Assembly: GCA_049697115.1 (NCBI GenBank)
Contig: JBAVVD010000052.1
Location: forward strand, 1 to 64,000
Origin: JBAVVD01 sp049697115
GTDB lineage: Bacteria > Acidobacteriota > Aminicenantia > Aminicenantales > UBA4085
Length of the DNA stretch: 64,000 nt
Direction: 5' to 3'
The notes below the pieces were generated by a model. That model was not told the origin of the DNA, did no database searches, and worked only from the letters and a program-made list of their open reading frames with translations. Both the position numbers and the translations under genes were made by a program. Positions within the stretch are counted from its first letter, which is position 1. Each line of letters starts with the position of its first letter. Below, in pieces: positions 15,636-23,941 of the stretch.

Positions 15636-16118
15636 ATGCGCTCAAAAATCGATTATGAAGAAATCAACAGGATCCTTCAGCTCCTGGAAGAGAAAAAATT
15701 ATCCCACTTTGAGCTGGAAGTCGAGGGGTTTAAAATAAAAATCAGCCGGAATAGTCCGCCCTCTCCAGCGATCCATGCCCCTTCCCAGGGAGCGGCTTCG
15801 ACTCCTTCCTCCCAGGGAGGAGAAGGAGAAAATCCGGGAGCTGCACACACGCGGATCCTGGAGAGCCAAAACAACCTGTACTTCATCACCGCCCCGATGG
15901 TCGGGATTTTCTACCGGGCGCCGGACCCGAACTCACCGTCCTTTGTCGAAATTGGAGAGTCGGTGAAGAAAAAGCAAACCCTGTGCATCATCGAAGCCAT
16001 GAAACTGATGAATGAACTTGAGTCGGACATGGATGGCATCATCAAGGAAATTTATGTCGAAAACGGAAAACCCATAGAGTACGGACAGAAATTATTCGCC
16101 ATCCTCCCCACTTCATAA
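15636..16118 (+). CDS. accB: Biotin carboxyl carrier protein of acetyl-CoA carboxylase
   Basis: A 160-residue carrier protein. The N-terminal helix region (about 1-35) is followed by a Pro/Ala/Ser-rich linker (38-72) and a C-terminal biotinyl domain with the lysine at 123 in EAMKLMNE. The start at 15636 has GGGGAGAG five bases upstream and matches family length; an in-frame ATG at 15591 would add 15 residues. accC follows after 6 bases. The carboxyltransferase genes accA and accD are not in the window. Confidence 0.93.
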   Translation: MRSKIDYEEINRILQLLEEKKLSHFELEVEGFKIKISRNSPPSPAIHAPSQGAASTPSSQGGEGENPGAAHTRILESQNNLYFITAPMVGIFYRAPDPNSPSFVEIGESVKKKQTLCIIEAMKLMNELESDMDGIIKEIYVENGKPIEYGQKLFAILPTS

Positions 16119-16124
16119 TCTCCC

Positions 16125-17465
16125 ATGTTTTCCAAAATCCTCATCGCCAACCGCGGAGAAATTGCACTTCGCATCATCAAAGCCGCCAGGGAACTGGGAG
16201 TCAAGACCGTGGCGGTTTATTCCGAGAGCGACCGCAATTCGCTGCATGCCATGCTCGCGGATGAAAAATTCTGCATCGGTCCAAACAAAGCTTCTGAAAG
16301 CTACCTGAACATTCCCAACCTCCTGAGCGTGGCCGAAATTACAAAAGCCGACGCCATTCATCCGGGATACGGTTTTCTGGCTGAAAATCCGCGTTTTGCG
16401 GAGATCTGCGAGACATCGGGGATCACTTTTATCGGCCCCCCCCCTTCCATCATCCGGCTGATGGGGGATAAAAACCGTGCCCGCCAGGAAATGAAAAAGG
16501 CCAAGCTACCCATTATCCCCGGAAGCGAAAAAGTCATTGAAGACATGGCTGAAGCCAAGAAGGTGGCCCAGAAAATCGGCTACCCTGTGATTTTGAAGGC
16601 AACGGCCGGCGGCGGCGGCAAGGGCATGAGGATCGCCCGCAATCCCGCCCAACTGGAAGAGCAGTTTCCCATCGCCCAGGGCGAGGCCAAGGCGGCATTT
16701 GGCGACCCTTCTTTGTACATCGAAAAATACATGTCGAACGCCCGCCATATCGAAATCCAGGTGATCGGAGACAAGAAGGGAAACATCATCGCCTTCGGTG
16801 AAAGGGAATGCTCTCTGCAGAGAAAGTACCAGAAGTTGGTCGAAGAAACCCCGTCGCCGTTTGTGGACGAAAGGCTGCGCAAGAAGATGGTCAAGGCCGT
16901 TGAAGAGGCCGCCCATCACATCGGCTATGAGAGCCTGGGAACTTTTGAATTCCTGGTCGACGAAAAAAAGCAGTTCTATTTCATGGAGGCCAACACCAGG
17001 GTCCAGGTGGAGCATCCGATTACGGAAATGGTCTACGGCATCAACCTGGTCAAAACCCAGATCCGAGTCGCTGCCGGGTACAAGCTAGGATTTCCCTTCG
17101 AGCTGCAAATGAGGGGACACAGTATCGAATGCCGGATCAACGCCGAAGATCCCGAAACTTATGTTCCATCGCCGGGCAAAATCGATTTTCTCGTGCTTCC
17201 CGGAGGCGAAGGCATCCGCGTGGATTCCGCCGCCTACTGCGGCTGGCAGATCCCTTCCGATTATGATTCCCTTCTGGCCAAGGTCGTTGCGTTCGCTCCT
17301 TCACGGTTCCTGGCCATAAAAAAGATGCAGGCGGCCCTGGAAATGACCACCATCGTCGGCATAAAGACGAATATCCCGCTTCATTTAAAAATTCTCGCCA
17401 ACACGGATTTCATCGAAGGAAATTACAACACGCAGTCCATGGAGAAGTTTTTTCAGAAGGAATAA
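16125..17465 (+). CDS. accC: Biotin carboxylase of acetyl-CoA carboxylase
   Basis: A 446-residue ATP-grasp enzyme that carboxylates biotin on AccB for malonyl-CoA synthesis. It shows the N-terminal FSKILIANRGEIALRIIKAA, the glycine-rich ATP loop KATAGGGGKGMR, biotin-site residues in ECSLQRKYQKLVEETPSP and EANTRVQVEHPITEMV. Full length. Co-transcribed with accB. Confidence 0.96.
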   Translation: MFSKILIANRGEIALRIIKAARELGVKTVAVYSESDRNSLHAMLADEKFCIGPNKASESYLNIPNLLSVAEITKADAIHPGYGFLAENPRFAEICETSGITFIGPPPSIIRLMGDKNRARQEMKKAKLPIIPGSEKVIEDMAEAKKVAQKIGYPVILKATAGGGGKGMRIARNPAQLEEQFPIAQGEAKAAFGDPSLYIEKYMSNARHIEIQVIGDKKGNIIAFGERECSLQRKYQKLVEETPSPFVDERLRKKMVKAVEEAAHHIGYESLGTFEFLVDEKKQFYFMEANTRVQVEHPITEMVYGINLVKTQIRVAAGYKLGFPFELQMRGHSIECRINAEDPETYVPSPGKIDFLVLPGGEGIRVDSAAYCGWQIPSDYDSLLAKVVAFAPSRFLAIKKMQAALEMTTIVGIKTNIPLHLKILANTDFIEGNYNTQSMEKFFQKE

Positions 17466-17475
17466 CCGGGATTAT

Positions 17476-18108
17476 TTATCCGCTGTCCTTGATAATAATC
17501 ACGGTGAATTCGCCGTCGTTATCGCCGACGACATTCTCATTGATGCCGAGCCATAAAGATCCGCTCGCCGGCATCACTACCATCCTCTCGGACCCGATAA
17601 AAAACATCTCGCTGACTTCGCGGCTGGTTTTTTCACCGGTTTCGCTATCCCGGGTGGTAATGACTTCGATAAGGACTTTTCCAATAAGAGCCCCCATATT
17701 ATTCTCCAGAAGAGGCTGCTGCATGGACTTCAGGCTGAGCCCTTCAGGTCCGCAGCTGGCGACAGGATTTCCTTTCTGCAGGGAAATATTCCCTGAAGCT
17801 TGAAAATAGACTTCCTGTCCTTTTTCCACATGGATCTTTGTATTTATCCAGACGGCATTTCCAGGCACAACAATCCGCTGCAGGGACTCATCCGGCGAGG
17901 CCCTCTCTCCCTTCTTATCCTCTTTTTTTACGGTAACCTCAGCTTGAGTCACCTTCTCTTCGGTCTGCGAAAGAACGGCCGTAATATCTTCCTCCGGAGG
18001 CTCCTCTCTGACGGAGACGGGCTTCCGGATGGAAACACAAGAGGATAAAAATATTAAAAAATTTAACGCCAGGAATAGAAAAACATACGACTTTGGATTA
18101 TCCTTCAT
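17476..18108 (-). CDS. Lipoprotein with a LecA/PA-IL-like galactose-binding fold
   Basis: A 210-residue protein with a lipobox at LSSC (Cys24). Residues about 80-208 resemble PA-IL (LecA): an exposed strand NAVWINTKIHVEKGQEVYFQ, the GALIGKVLIEV turn, EMFFIGSERMVVMPASG, and SLWLGINENVVGDNDGEFTV, where the acidic/Asn cluster matches the calcium and sugar site. A Glu/Lys linker joins the lipobox to the domain. It overlaps the 3' end of the upstream phosphatase gene by 11 bases. It may bind glycans at the cell surface. Fold assignment is by motif only. Confidence 0.65.
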   Translation of the reverse strand: MKDNPKSYVFLFLALNFLIFLSSCVSIRKPVSVREEPPEEDITAVLSQTEEKVTQAEVTVKKEDKKGERASPDESLQRIVVPGNAVWINTKIHVEKGQEVYFQASGNISLQKGNPVASCGPEGLSLKSMQQPLLENNMGALIGKVLIEVITTRDSETGEKTSREVSEMFFIGSERMVVMPASGSLWLGINENVVGDNDGEFTVIIIKDSG

Positions 18109-18916
18109 TGTTCTCTCTCTCGTTCCCGTTCAGGACTTCGATCATTGGCTCATGGATCAGGCCGTTTGAAGCCAGCACATCGGAACCATAAATACTGAAC
18201 GCCTCTCCTTTGAAATCCGAAGTCCGGCCGCCGGCTTCCTCGACAATTAAAATCCCGGCCGCCACATCCCAGGGATTCAGCTTCAATTCCCAGAATCCGT
18301 CAAACCGGCCGCAGGCCACACAGCAAAGGTCGAGAGCCGCCGAGCCGCAGCGGCGGATCGCCTGGGCCCGGAGCAAAAAATGGGCAAAATGATCGATATT
18401 GTTGACGCGGCTCTCGCGAATGTCATAAGGAAAGCCCGTGGCCAGGAGGCTCCGGCCCAGGTCATGTGTGGAAGAGACCTTGATTTTTTCGCGATTCAGA
18501 TAGGCCCCCTCTCCCCTGGCCGCCCAGAACATTTCCTCGCGCATCGGGTCAAAAACAACGCCAAGAACGACCTCTCCCCTTTGTTCCAGTGCAATCGAGA
18601 CGCAGAAGACAGGAAACTTGTGGGCGAAGTTCGTGGTTCCGTCGAGAGGGTCAAAAATCCATCGAAATTCGGCGCCTTGATTTTTATTGAGCCCTTCCTC
18701 GGCGAGAAAATCATGATGTGGAAAAAGGGAGGAAAGGCGGCTGAAGATCAGTCTCTGGGATTGGTTGTCGCAATCGGTCACCAGGTCCACTTCCCCTTTG
18801 TAATAAATCTCCCCCTTTTTATGGAAATTCTTCTTGAGCAGCTCGCCCGCTTCTCTGGCGGCGTCTCTGGCGGCTTGTAAATATTCTTCTGCCCGGAATG
18901 TCATATTTTTTATCAT
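18098..18916 (-). CDS. Inositol monophosphatase family protein (SuhB-like)
   Basis: A 272-residue metal-dependent phosphatase. The family motifs are EEGLN (metal ligand), WIFDPLDGTTNFAHKFPVFC (DPLDGTTNF) and LNPWDVAAGILIVEEAGGR (WDxAAG). It would hydrolyse inositol phosphate or related sugar phosphates such as 3'-phosphoadenosine nucleotides; the substrate cannot be read from the sequence. Possible starts at 18916 and 18904 differ by four residues. Confidence 0.88.
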   Translation of the reverse strand: MIKNMTFRAEEYLQAARDAAREAGELLKKNFHKKGEIYYKGEVDLVTDCDNQSQRLIFSRLSSLFPHHDFLAEEGLNKNQGAEFRWIFDPLDGTTNFAHKFPVFCVSIALEQRGEVVLGVVFDPMREEMFWAARGEGAYLNREKIKVSSTHDLGRSLLATGFPYDIRESRVNNIDHFAHFLLRAQAIRRCGSAALDLCCVACGRFDGFWELKLNPWDVAAGILIVEEAGGRTSDFKGEAFSIYGSDVLASNGLIHEPMIEVLNGNERENNEG

Positions 18917-18959
18917 ATCAACTCTTCGCCCCAATAACAATTCCCTTTAACCAAACTTT

Positions 18960-18988
18960 TTGCCTTTTTGGACGTAATATACTATGAT
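18960..18988 (+). promoter_or_regulatory. Promoter of the adaptor/ABC/Yip1 operon
   Basis: TTGCCT (18960-18965) and TATGAT (18983-18988) are 17 bases apart, with an SD-like GAAAGG before the ATG at 19012. Confidence 0.5.
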
Positions 18989-19011
18989 AAAATTTTTGAA
19001 AGGCACATAAC

Positions 19012-20235
19012 ATGAAGAAAAAGAAAATTATCATCATTTCCGCATTTGCTGCTGTTATTATTCTCATTATTTTCTTCAACCTCCGCGCCCAGCGGGAGAA
19101 ATCTGTCAAGGTGACTGTGGAAAAAGTCAAACGCGGCGACCTGACTTCGATCATATCGGCCTCGGGCGAAATCAAGCCCAAAAAAAACATAAACATCAGC
19201 GCCAATGTCCCGGGCCGGATCGTTAAAATCGGCGTCGAAGAAGGCCAGGAAGTTAAAAAAGGCGATTTCCTCCTCAAGCTGGACTCTACCCAATACGAAG
19301 CCAACACCGACAGGGACAAAGCCCTCATCCAGTCCTACAAGGCGGAACTCATTAAGTCGGAAGCCCGATACCGAAAGGATCGGAGTTTCTATGAACGGCA
19401 AAAAAACCTCTATGACGAACAGTTGATTTCCAAGGAGCAGCTGGAACAGGCCAAAGTCGAGCTGGAGATTTCCGAAGCCCAGAACCGATCGATTCTCTTC
19501 CAGATCGAACAGGCGGAAGCGTCTCTCAAAAGCACCCAGGACAGCTTGAACAAAACGGTCTACTACTCTCCGATTGACGGCATCATCACCAGCCTCCGCG
19601 TCGAAGAAGGGGAAGTGGCCATCATCGGCACCATGAACAACCCCGGCACGGTCCTTTTGACTATCGCTGACCTTTCGGTGATGGAGGTCGAGGTGGAAGT
19701 GGATGAAACCGATGTGGTCGGCGTGCACGTCGAGCAGATCGCCGACGTCCGTGTGGACGCTCTTCCCAATCAGGTCATTAATGGGAGAGTGACGGAGGTC
19801 GGAAGCTCGGCCATTCAAAAAATATCAGCCACTTCAACGGCCCAGGAGTCGAAAGACTTCAAGGTCGTCATCACACTGGAAAATCCTCCCAAAAAGCTCA
19901 AGCCGGGGCTTTCCGCCTCTGCGGACATCATCACTGCGGAGAAAAAGAATGTCCTGGCCGTCCCCATCTCTTCCCTGGTCTTGAGAGAAAAAAAAGTTGA
20001 AGACAAGTCGGCCCAAAGAGGGAAAGACACAGAAGAAGAGGAGGGGGTCTATGCCGTCAAAGACAACCGCGTAAAATTCACCCCCATCACCAAAGGCATC
20101 ATGGGAGAGCTGAAAATCGAGATCACCTCAGGACTCACGGAGGGCCAGGATATCATTGTCGGCCCCTACGATGCCCTGCGGCAGCTCAAGGACGGAACAC
20201 TCATTAAGTCCGAGGTGAAGAAAGAAGAAAAATGA
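19012..20235 (+). CDS. RND/MacA-type periplasmic adaptor (HlyD family)
   Basis: A 407-residue membrane-fusion protein. Residues 1-22 form a membrane anchor (IIIISAFAAVIILIIFFNL), the lipoyl half-motif is at GRIVKIGVEEGQEVKKGDFL, a coiled-coil hairpin spans about 95-185, the second half-motif is SPIDGIITSLRVEEGEVAI, and beta-barrel and membrane-proximal domains follow. It couples an inner-membrane ABC transporter to an outer-membrane channel. The stop overlaps the start of the ATPase gene by four bases. Confidence 0.9.
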   Translation: MKKKKIIIISAFAAVIILIIFFNLRAQREKSVKVTVEKVKRGDLTSIISASGEIKPKKNINISANVPGRIVKIGVEEGQEVKKGDFLLKLDSTQYEANTDRDKALIQSYKAELIKSEARYRKDRSFYERQKNLYDEQLISKEQLEQAKVELEISEAQNRSILFQIEQAEASLKSTQDSLNKTVYYSPIDGIITSLRVEEGEVAIIGTMNNPGTVLLTIADLSVMEVEVEVDETDVVGVHVEQIADVRVDALPNQVINGRVTEVGSSAIQKISATSTAQESKDFKVVITLENPPKKLKPGLSASADIITAEKKNVLAVPISSLVLREKKVEDKSAQRGKDTEEEEGVYAVKDNRVKFTPITKGIMGELKIEITSGLTEGQDIIVGPYDALRQLKDGTLIKSEVKKEEK

Positions 20236-20936
20236 TGAGCGGCGAAAATAACGGTGTGATCTCTGCCAAAAACCTCACAAAGATTTACCGGCTTGGCAAG
20301 CAGGAAGTCAAAGCCCTCTACGGCGTGACGTTCAATGTGTCCAAGAACGAATTCATGGCTATTATGGGCCCTTCCGGCTCCGGAAAATCCACCCTGATGA
20401 ACCTCATCGGCTGTCTGGATACGCCCACAGAAGGAGAGTACTATCTCCAGGGAAAACTCGTCAGCGCCATGAGTGAAGGCGAACTGGCTCTCATCCGCAA
20501 CCGGGAGATCGGTTTTGTCTTCCAGGTTTTTAACCTCCTGCCGCGAGCCACCGCTTTCCACAATGTGGAACTTCCGCTCATTTACAAAGGAACAAAAAAG
20601 AAAGACCGGGATGAAAAAGTCCACCGCGCGCTTGAATTGGTGGACATGGAGCCAAGAATGAATCACCGGCCTCCTGAGCTGTCCGGCGGCGAACGCCAAA
20701 GGGTGGCCATAGCCCGCGCCCTGGTCAATGAGCCTTCCATCCTTCTGGCTGATGAACCTACAGGGAATCTCGACTCGAAAACCGGGCAAGAAATTCTCAA
20801 CCTCTTTCATAAACTTCACTCCCAGGGCAATACGATTATCGTTGTCACTCACGATAAGGATGTGGCCCAGAGGACCCAGCGGATCATCTTTCTAAAAGAC
20901 GGCCAGATTGAAAAGGAAGAAAGGAAAGGAGTATGA
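20232..20936 (+). CDS. ABC transporter ATP-binding protein (LolD/MacB type)
   Basis: A 234-residue ATPase with Walker A GPSGSGKS, Q-loop in VFQVFNLLPRATAFHNVELP, signature LSGGERQRVAIARALVN, Walker B ILLADEPTGNLD and H-loop VVTHD. The NLD after Walker B and the LPRATAFHNVELPL segment are typical of MacB/LolD/FtsE ATPases. The expected partner permease with FtsX repeats is not next to it; the next gene is a Yip1-type membrane protein. Confidence 0.92.
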   Translation: MMSGENNGVISAKNLTKIYRLGKQEVKALYGVTFNVSKNEFMAIMGPSGSGKSTLMNLIGCLDTPTEGEYYLQGKLVSAMSEGELALIRNREIGFVFQVFNLLPRATAFHNVELPLIYKGTKKKDRDEKVHRALELVDMEPRMNHRPPELSGGERQRVAIARALVNEPSILLADEPTGNLDSKTGQEILNLFHKLHSQGNTIIVVTHDKDVAQRTQRIIFLKDGQIEKEERKGV

Positions 20937-20937
20937 A

Positions 20938-21645
20938 ATGACCTTCTTTAACCGCCTTCAGAGTGTTTTCTTTGAGCCGCAGAAGGTTTTTAAGTCCCTC
21001 GCCGAAAAACCGGTCTGGATCGATGCCCTGATCATTCTCCTCATTGTGACGGCCCTCTTCTCCTACCTCGTCGCTCCCTATGCCCGGAAAGACACCCTTC
21101 AATTATATAAGGACAATGTCAAGCTTCAGGAACGACTCGGTCAAGAACGATATGAACAGATGCTCCACAACCTGGAAAATCCATCTCAGACAGGCATTCT
21201 CCTTCGCTCCTTTCTCCTGTCTCCGATAACTTTGCTCATCGGGTTCCTTATTTCCGCCCTTATGCTTCTTGTCATCGGCAGGCTCTTCTCGACGGAGGGC
21301 AACTTCATCCTCGTGTTCTCCGCATTTCTCCACGCCAATTTCATCGACAAAATCCTGGGCTCCGCTATCCGCCTCGTTCTCATCCTGTCCCGAAAATCGG
21401 TCTTTCAGACCACCACCAGCCTGGCCCTTCTCTTTCCCAAATTGGAAATGACTTCCCCGGCCTACATCATCCTCAGCCAGGTGGACATATTCCAGCTCTG
21501 GTTGTTTGGAGTTCTCGCTTACGGTCTCTCCCATCTCTTTAAAATATCCATCAAGAAAGCCCTCTTTGTCTCTTATGCATTCTGGCTGCTCAAGAGCCTC
21601 CTCTACATCGCCCTCGGATTCCTCAGCCACAGCTTTATCGGCTAA
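20938..21645 (+). CDS. Yip1-domain membrane protein
   Basis: A 235-residue protein with about five hydrophobic segments; the opening FFNRLQSVFFEPQKVFKSLAEKPVWIDALI is typical of bacterial Yip1 (PF04893) proteins. It starts one base after the ATPase stop (SD AAAGGAG), where a MacB-like permease would be expected. It may modulate or replace the permease, or be unrelated in function. A second Yip1 protein is encoded at 47933-48529. Confidence 0.75.
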   Translation: MTFFNRLQSVFFEPQKVFKSLAEKPVWIDALIILLIVTALFSYLVAPYARKDTLQLYKDNVKLQERLGQERYEQMLHNLENPSQTGILLRSFLLSPITLLIGFLISALMLLVIGRLFSTEGNFILVFSAFLHANFIDKILGSAIRLVLILSRKSVFQTTTSLALLFPKLEMTSPAYIILSQVDIFQLWLFGVLAYGLSHLFKISIKKALFVSYAFWLLKSLLYIALGFLSHSFIG

Positions 21646-21667
21646 AAGAGAAACGTCCGTCCTCAGT

Positions 21668-21756
21668 CAAATAGGGACAGCCGCCATTCTTTCTTAAACC
21701 CTGCCTGTCATTCCTTTTGTCTCGGGAGTGGAAAAAATGATTGCTGTCCCTATTTG
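21668..21756. repeat. GGGACAGC palindrome, copy C
   Basis: CAAATAGGGACAGC (21668-21681) and GCTGTCCCTATTTG (21743-21756) are perfect inverted arms around a 61-base interior. It fills the gap between the Yip1 gene and the DUF4388 gene. Confidence 0.75.
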
Positions 21757-21799
21757 AATTGGGTTTGACAGCAAAGAAGACTCCTTATAAAGTAGGATT

Positions 21800-22909
21800 A
21801 TGAAGGATATTGTGTCGGAAGGGAATATCGCCGAAATTTCCGTCCCTCAACTTTTCTTTCAATTCTGGCAAAAAGAAAGATCGGGCATGCTCCGCCTCCA
21901 GAAGGGAAATGAAAAGAAGGATCTCTATTTCAAGGAAGGAAATGTGGCCGTTGAGCGCGATTCCTTCCCCGGACGAGAGTTCTTAAAGGCGCTGGTCAAG
22001 AGGGAAATCCTTAAAAACACTCAGATCGGAAAATGTGAAAGCTATGCGGCCCAGAAAAAAATATCTCTTCTGAAATCGCTCGTCGAGCTCAACATCCTTC
22101 CTCCAACACGGCTGTGGAATCTCATTGTGGCTTTTTTCAAAGCCAATGTCTTTCCTCTCTTCGACTGGTCCCAGGGCCGTTACTCCTTTGATTCCGGAGA
22201 TCTTCTCCCTGCGGGCAGACAGATCTGCTCTATCCAGACTCTTGAGCTCATTCTCCAGGGCGTACGGCAGATGCAGAATCATGCGCTCATTGAAAGCTTC
22301 CTGCCTTCCGAAAATGAAGCCGTCCAGGTGTATTCCCCTTATTATTTGCATCTCTGCGACCTGGAGATGCACGAGAAATACCTCCTGAACCTTCTCCATC
22401 ACTGTCCGAGCCTGAAAGACCTCTATTTCTGGAGTGAACTGGGGAAAAAAGAGAGTCAGAAAGTCCTTTTCGCCCTCCTCGTCCTGGGCCTCGTCAGGAC
22501 TTCCCGTCCGTCCGAAGACAAGAGTAAAAAGATTCCCGCGCCGGGTTTGACTCCGGCCGATTCCGGCAGGATCCTGGAGGCCTTCAACGAAAAGTGCTCT
22601 TACATTTACAAATACATTTCCAAAGAACTGGGACCTATTGCGCTGAATGTCCTGGCCAAATGCCTGGAAGAGCTCAAGCCTCACCTGAGCCCGTCTTTCC
22701 AGAATCTGCAGCTCAACGCTGACGGAAAAGTCGTCTGGGACTCCGCCGTGACAGTGAGTCAAAGTCTTTCTGCGGAGGATCATTTCAAAAAGCTCCTCAA
22801 ATGCGTGGATGAAATTCTGGCGGCCGAAGTCCTGGCCGTTAAAAAGACTCTGGGCAACGAACATGAAGCGGCCCTGGTTAAAAACCTGAAAAAAATAGGC
22901 GCGCTTTGA
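21800..22909 (+). CDS. DUF4388-type protein
   Basis: A 369-residue soluble protein. The N-terminal 120 residues match the DUF4388/PATAN pattern: GNIAEISVPQLFFQFWQKER, SGMLRLQKGNEKKDLYFKEG, and NVAVERDS. The rest is helical and unassigned, with a possible PATAN-like repeat (LFDWSQGRYSF). Such domains occur in gliding, chemotaxis and signalling proteins of deltaproteobacteria and relatives. A -10-like TATAAA lies only nine bases before the ATG, so the transcript may have almost no leader. Downstream are miaA and hflX in close order. Confidence 0.7.
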   Translation: MKDIVSEGNIAEISVPQLFFQFWQKERSGMLRLQKGNEKKDLYFKEGNVAVERDSFPGREFLKALVKREILKNTQIGKCESYAAQKKISLLKSLVELNILPPTRLWNLIVAFFKANVFPLFDWSQGRYSFDSGDLLPAGRQICSIQTLELILQGVRQMQNHALIESFLPSENEAVQVYSPYYLHLCDLEMHEKYLLNLLHHCPSLKDLYFWSELGKKESQKVLFALLVLGLVRTSRPSEDKSKKIPAPGLTPADSGRILEAFNEKCSYIYKYISKELGPIALNVLAKCLEELKPHLSPSFQNLQLNADGKVVWDSAVTVSQSLSAEDHFKKLLKCVDEILAAEVLAVKKTLGNEHEAALVKNLKKIGAL

Positions 22910-22986
22910 AGAGAAAACAAATTTTTGCCCTCTTGCTTTTTATCACCCTTCTCTCTATCCTTCTTCTGATAACAATTGGAATCTGA
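22906..22986 (+). CDS. Possible 26-residue hydrophobic peptide
   Basis: A TTG at 22906 overlaps the DUF4388 stop (TTGA) and opens a short frame to TGA at 22984-22986, which in turn overlaps the proposed miaA start. The peptide is a basic head (LKRKQ) followed by about 20 hydrophobic residues (FALLLFITLLSILLLITIGI). It could be a small membrane peptide coupling the two genes, or chance. No separate ribosome-binding site is visible. Confidence 0.25.
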   Translation: MKRKQIFALLLFITLLSILLLITIGI

Positions 22987-23899
22987 AACAAAGAATCTGA
23001 TCCTCATTGTCGGCCCCACAGGAGTGGGGAAGAGCACCACAGGGATTTTTCTCGCCGGACGGATCGGAGGAGAAATCATCAACTGCGACTCCATGCAGGT
23101 CTATAAAGGATTCGACATCGGCACAGACAAACCCTCTCCAGAGGAATTCCGTCAGATTCCCCACTATCTTCTGGATATCGTCGACAGCTCCACGCAGTTC
23201 ACCGCGGCGGATTTTATTGCCGCAGCCCTGGAGGCCATCGCCCTCATCCTCGGAAAGAAGAAAATTCCTCTCATCGTCGGCGGAACCGGCCTTTACTTCA
23301 AAGCTCTCCTCAACGGCCTCTTTCCCGGTGCCGGCAAAGATCCGGCGATCCGAGCGGAGCTGGAAAAAGAAGCCCGGGAGAAAGGCCTGGAGTTCCTCGG
23401 AAAAAAGCTTGAAGCCCAAGATCCGGCCTATGCCGGAAAAATCGGAAAGAGAGATAAAATCAGGATTATCCGCGCCCTGGAAGTTTATGCCCTCACCCGA
23501 AAGCCGATATCCGAGCACTTCCGGAACACCCGATCCAGCCTTAAGGATTTTCATGTGATCAAAATTGGACTACAATTAGAAAGAACAGAGCTCTACCGGA
23601 GAATCGAGAAGCGGGTGGACCGGATGTTCGAACGCGGCCTCGTCCGTGAAGTGGAGTCTTTATTGCGGCAAGGGGTCGAGGAAAACGCGCCGCCGTTCAG
23701 GGCCCTGGGCTATAAATATGTGCTCAAATGTCTCAAAAAAGAAATCACTCTTGAGGAGGCCGTCGCCTTGACCAAAAAAGACACCCGCCATTATGCCAAA
23801 AGGCAGATGACCTGGTTTCATAAAATAGAGGGCGTGTCCTGGTTTTTTCCGGACGACCGGAAAGCCATCCTGAGCTATGTCGAGGATCATTTAAGATGA
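22976..23899 (+). CDS. miaA: tRNA dimethylallyltransferase
   Basis: Adds the isopentenyl group to A37 of tRNAs reading UNN codons. The P-loop LIVGPTGVGKST, DSMQVYKGFDIGTDKPS, the GGTGLYFKALLNGL motif and the C-terminal RALGYKYVLKCL and DTRHYAKRQMTWF segments are all present in 307 residues. The start at TTG 22976 is the only plausible one upstream of the P-loop; it lacks a clear ribosome-binding site. Confidence 0.94.
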   Translation: MESETKNLILIVGPTGVGKSTTGIFLAGRIGGEIINCDSMQVYKGFDIGTDKPSPEEFRQIPHYLLDIVDSSTQFTAADFIAAALEAIALILGKKKIPLIVGGTGLYFKALLNGLFPGAGKDPAIRAELEKEAREKGLEFLGKKLEAQDPAYAGKIGKRDKIRIIRALEVYALTRKPISEHFRNTRSSLKDFHVIKIGLQLERTELYRRIEKRVDRMFERGLVREVESLLRQGVEENAPPFRALGYKYVLKCLKKEITLEEAVALTKKDTRHYAKRQMTWFHKIEGVSWFFPDDRKAILSYVEDHLR

Positions 23900-23941
23900 A
23901 CACACACAGAAACGGCGCCGCTCCTTCCGGATTTTAAAAAA

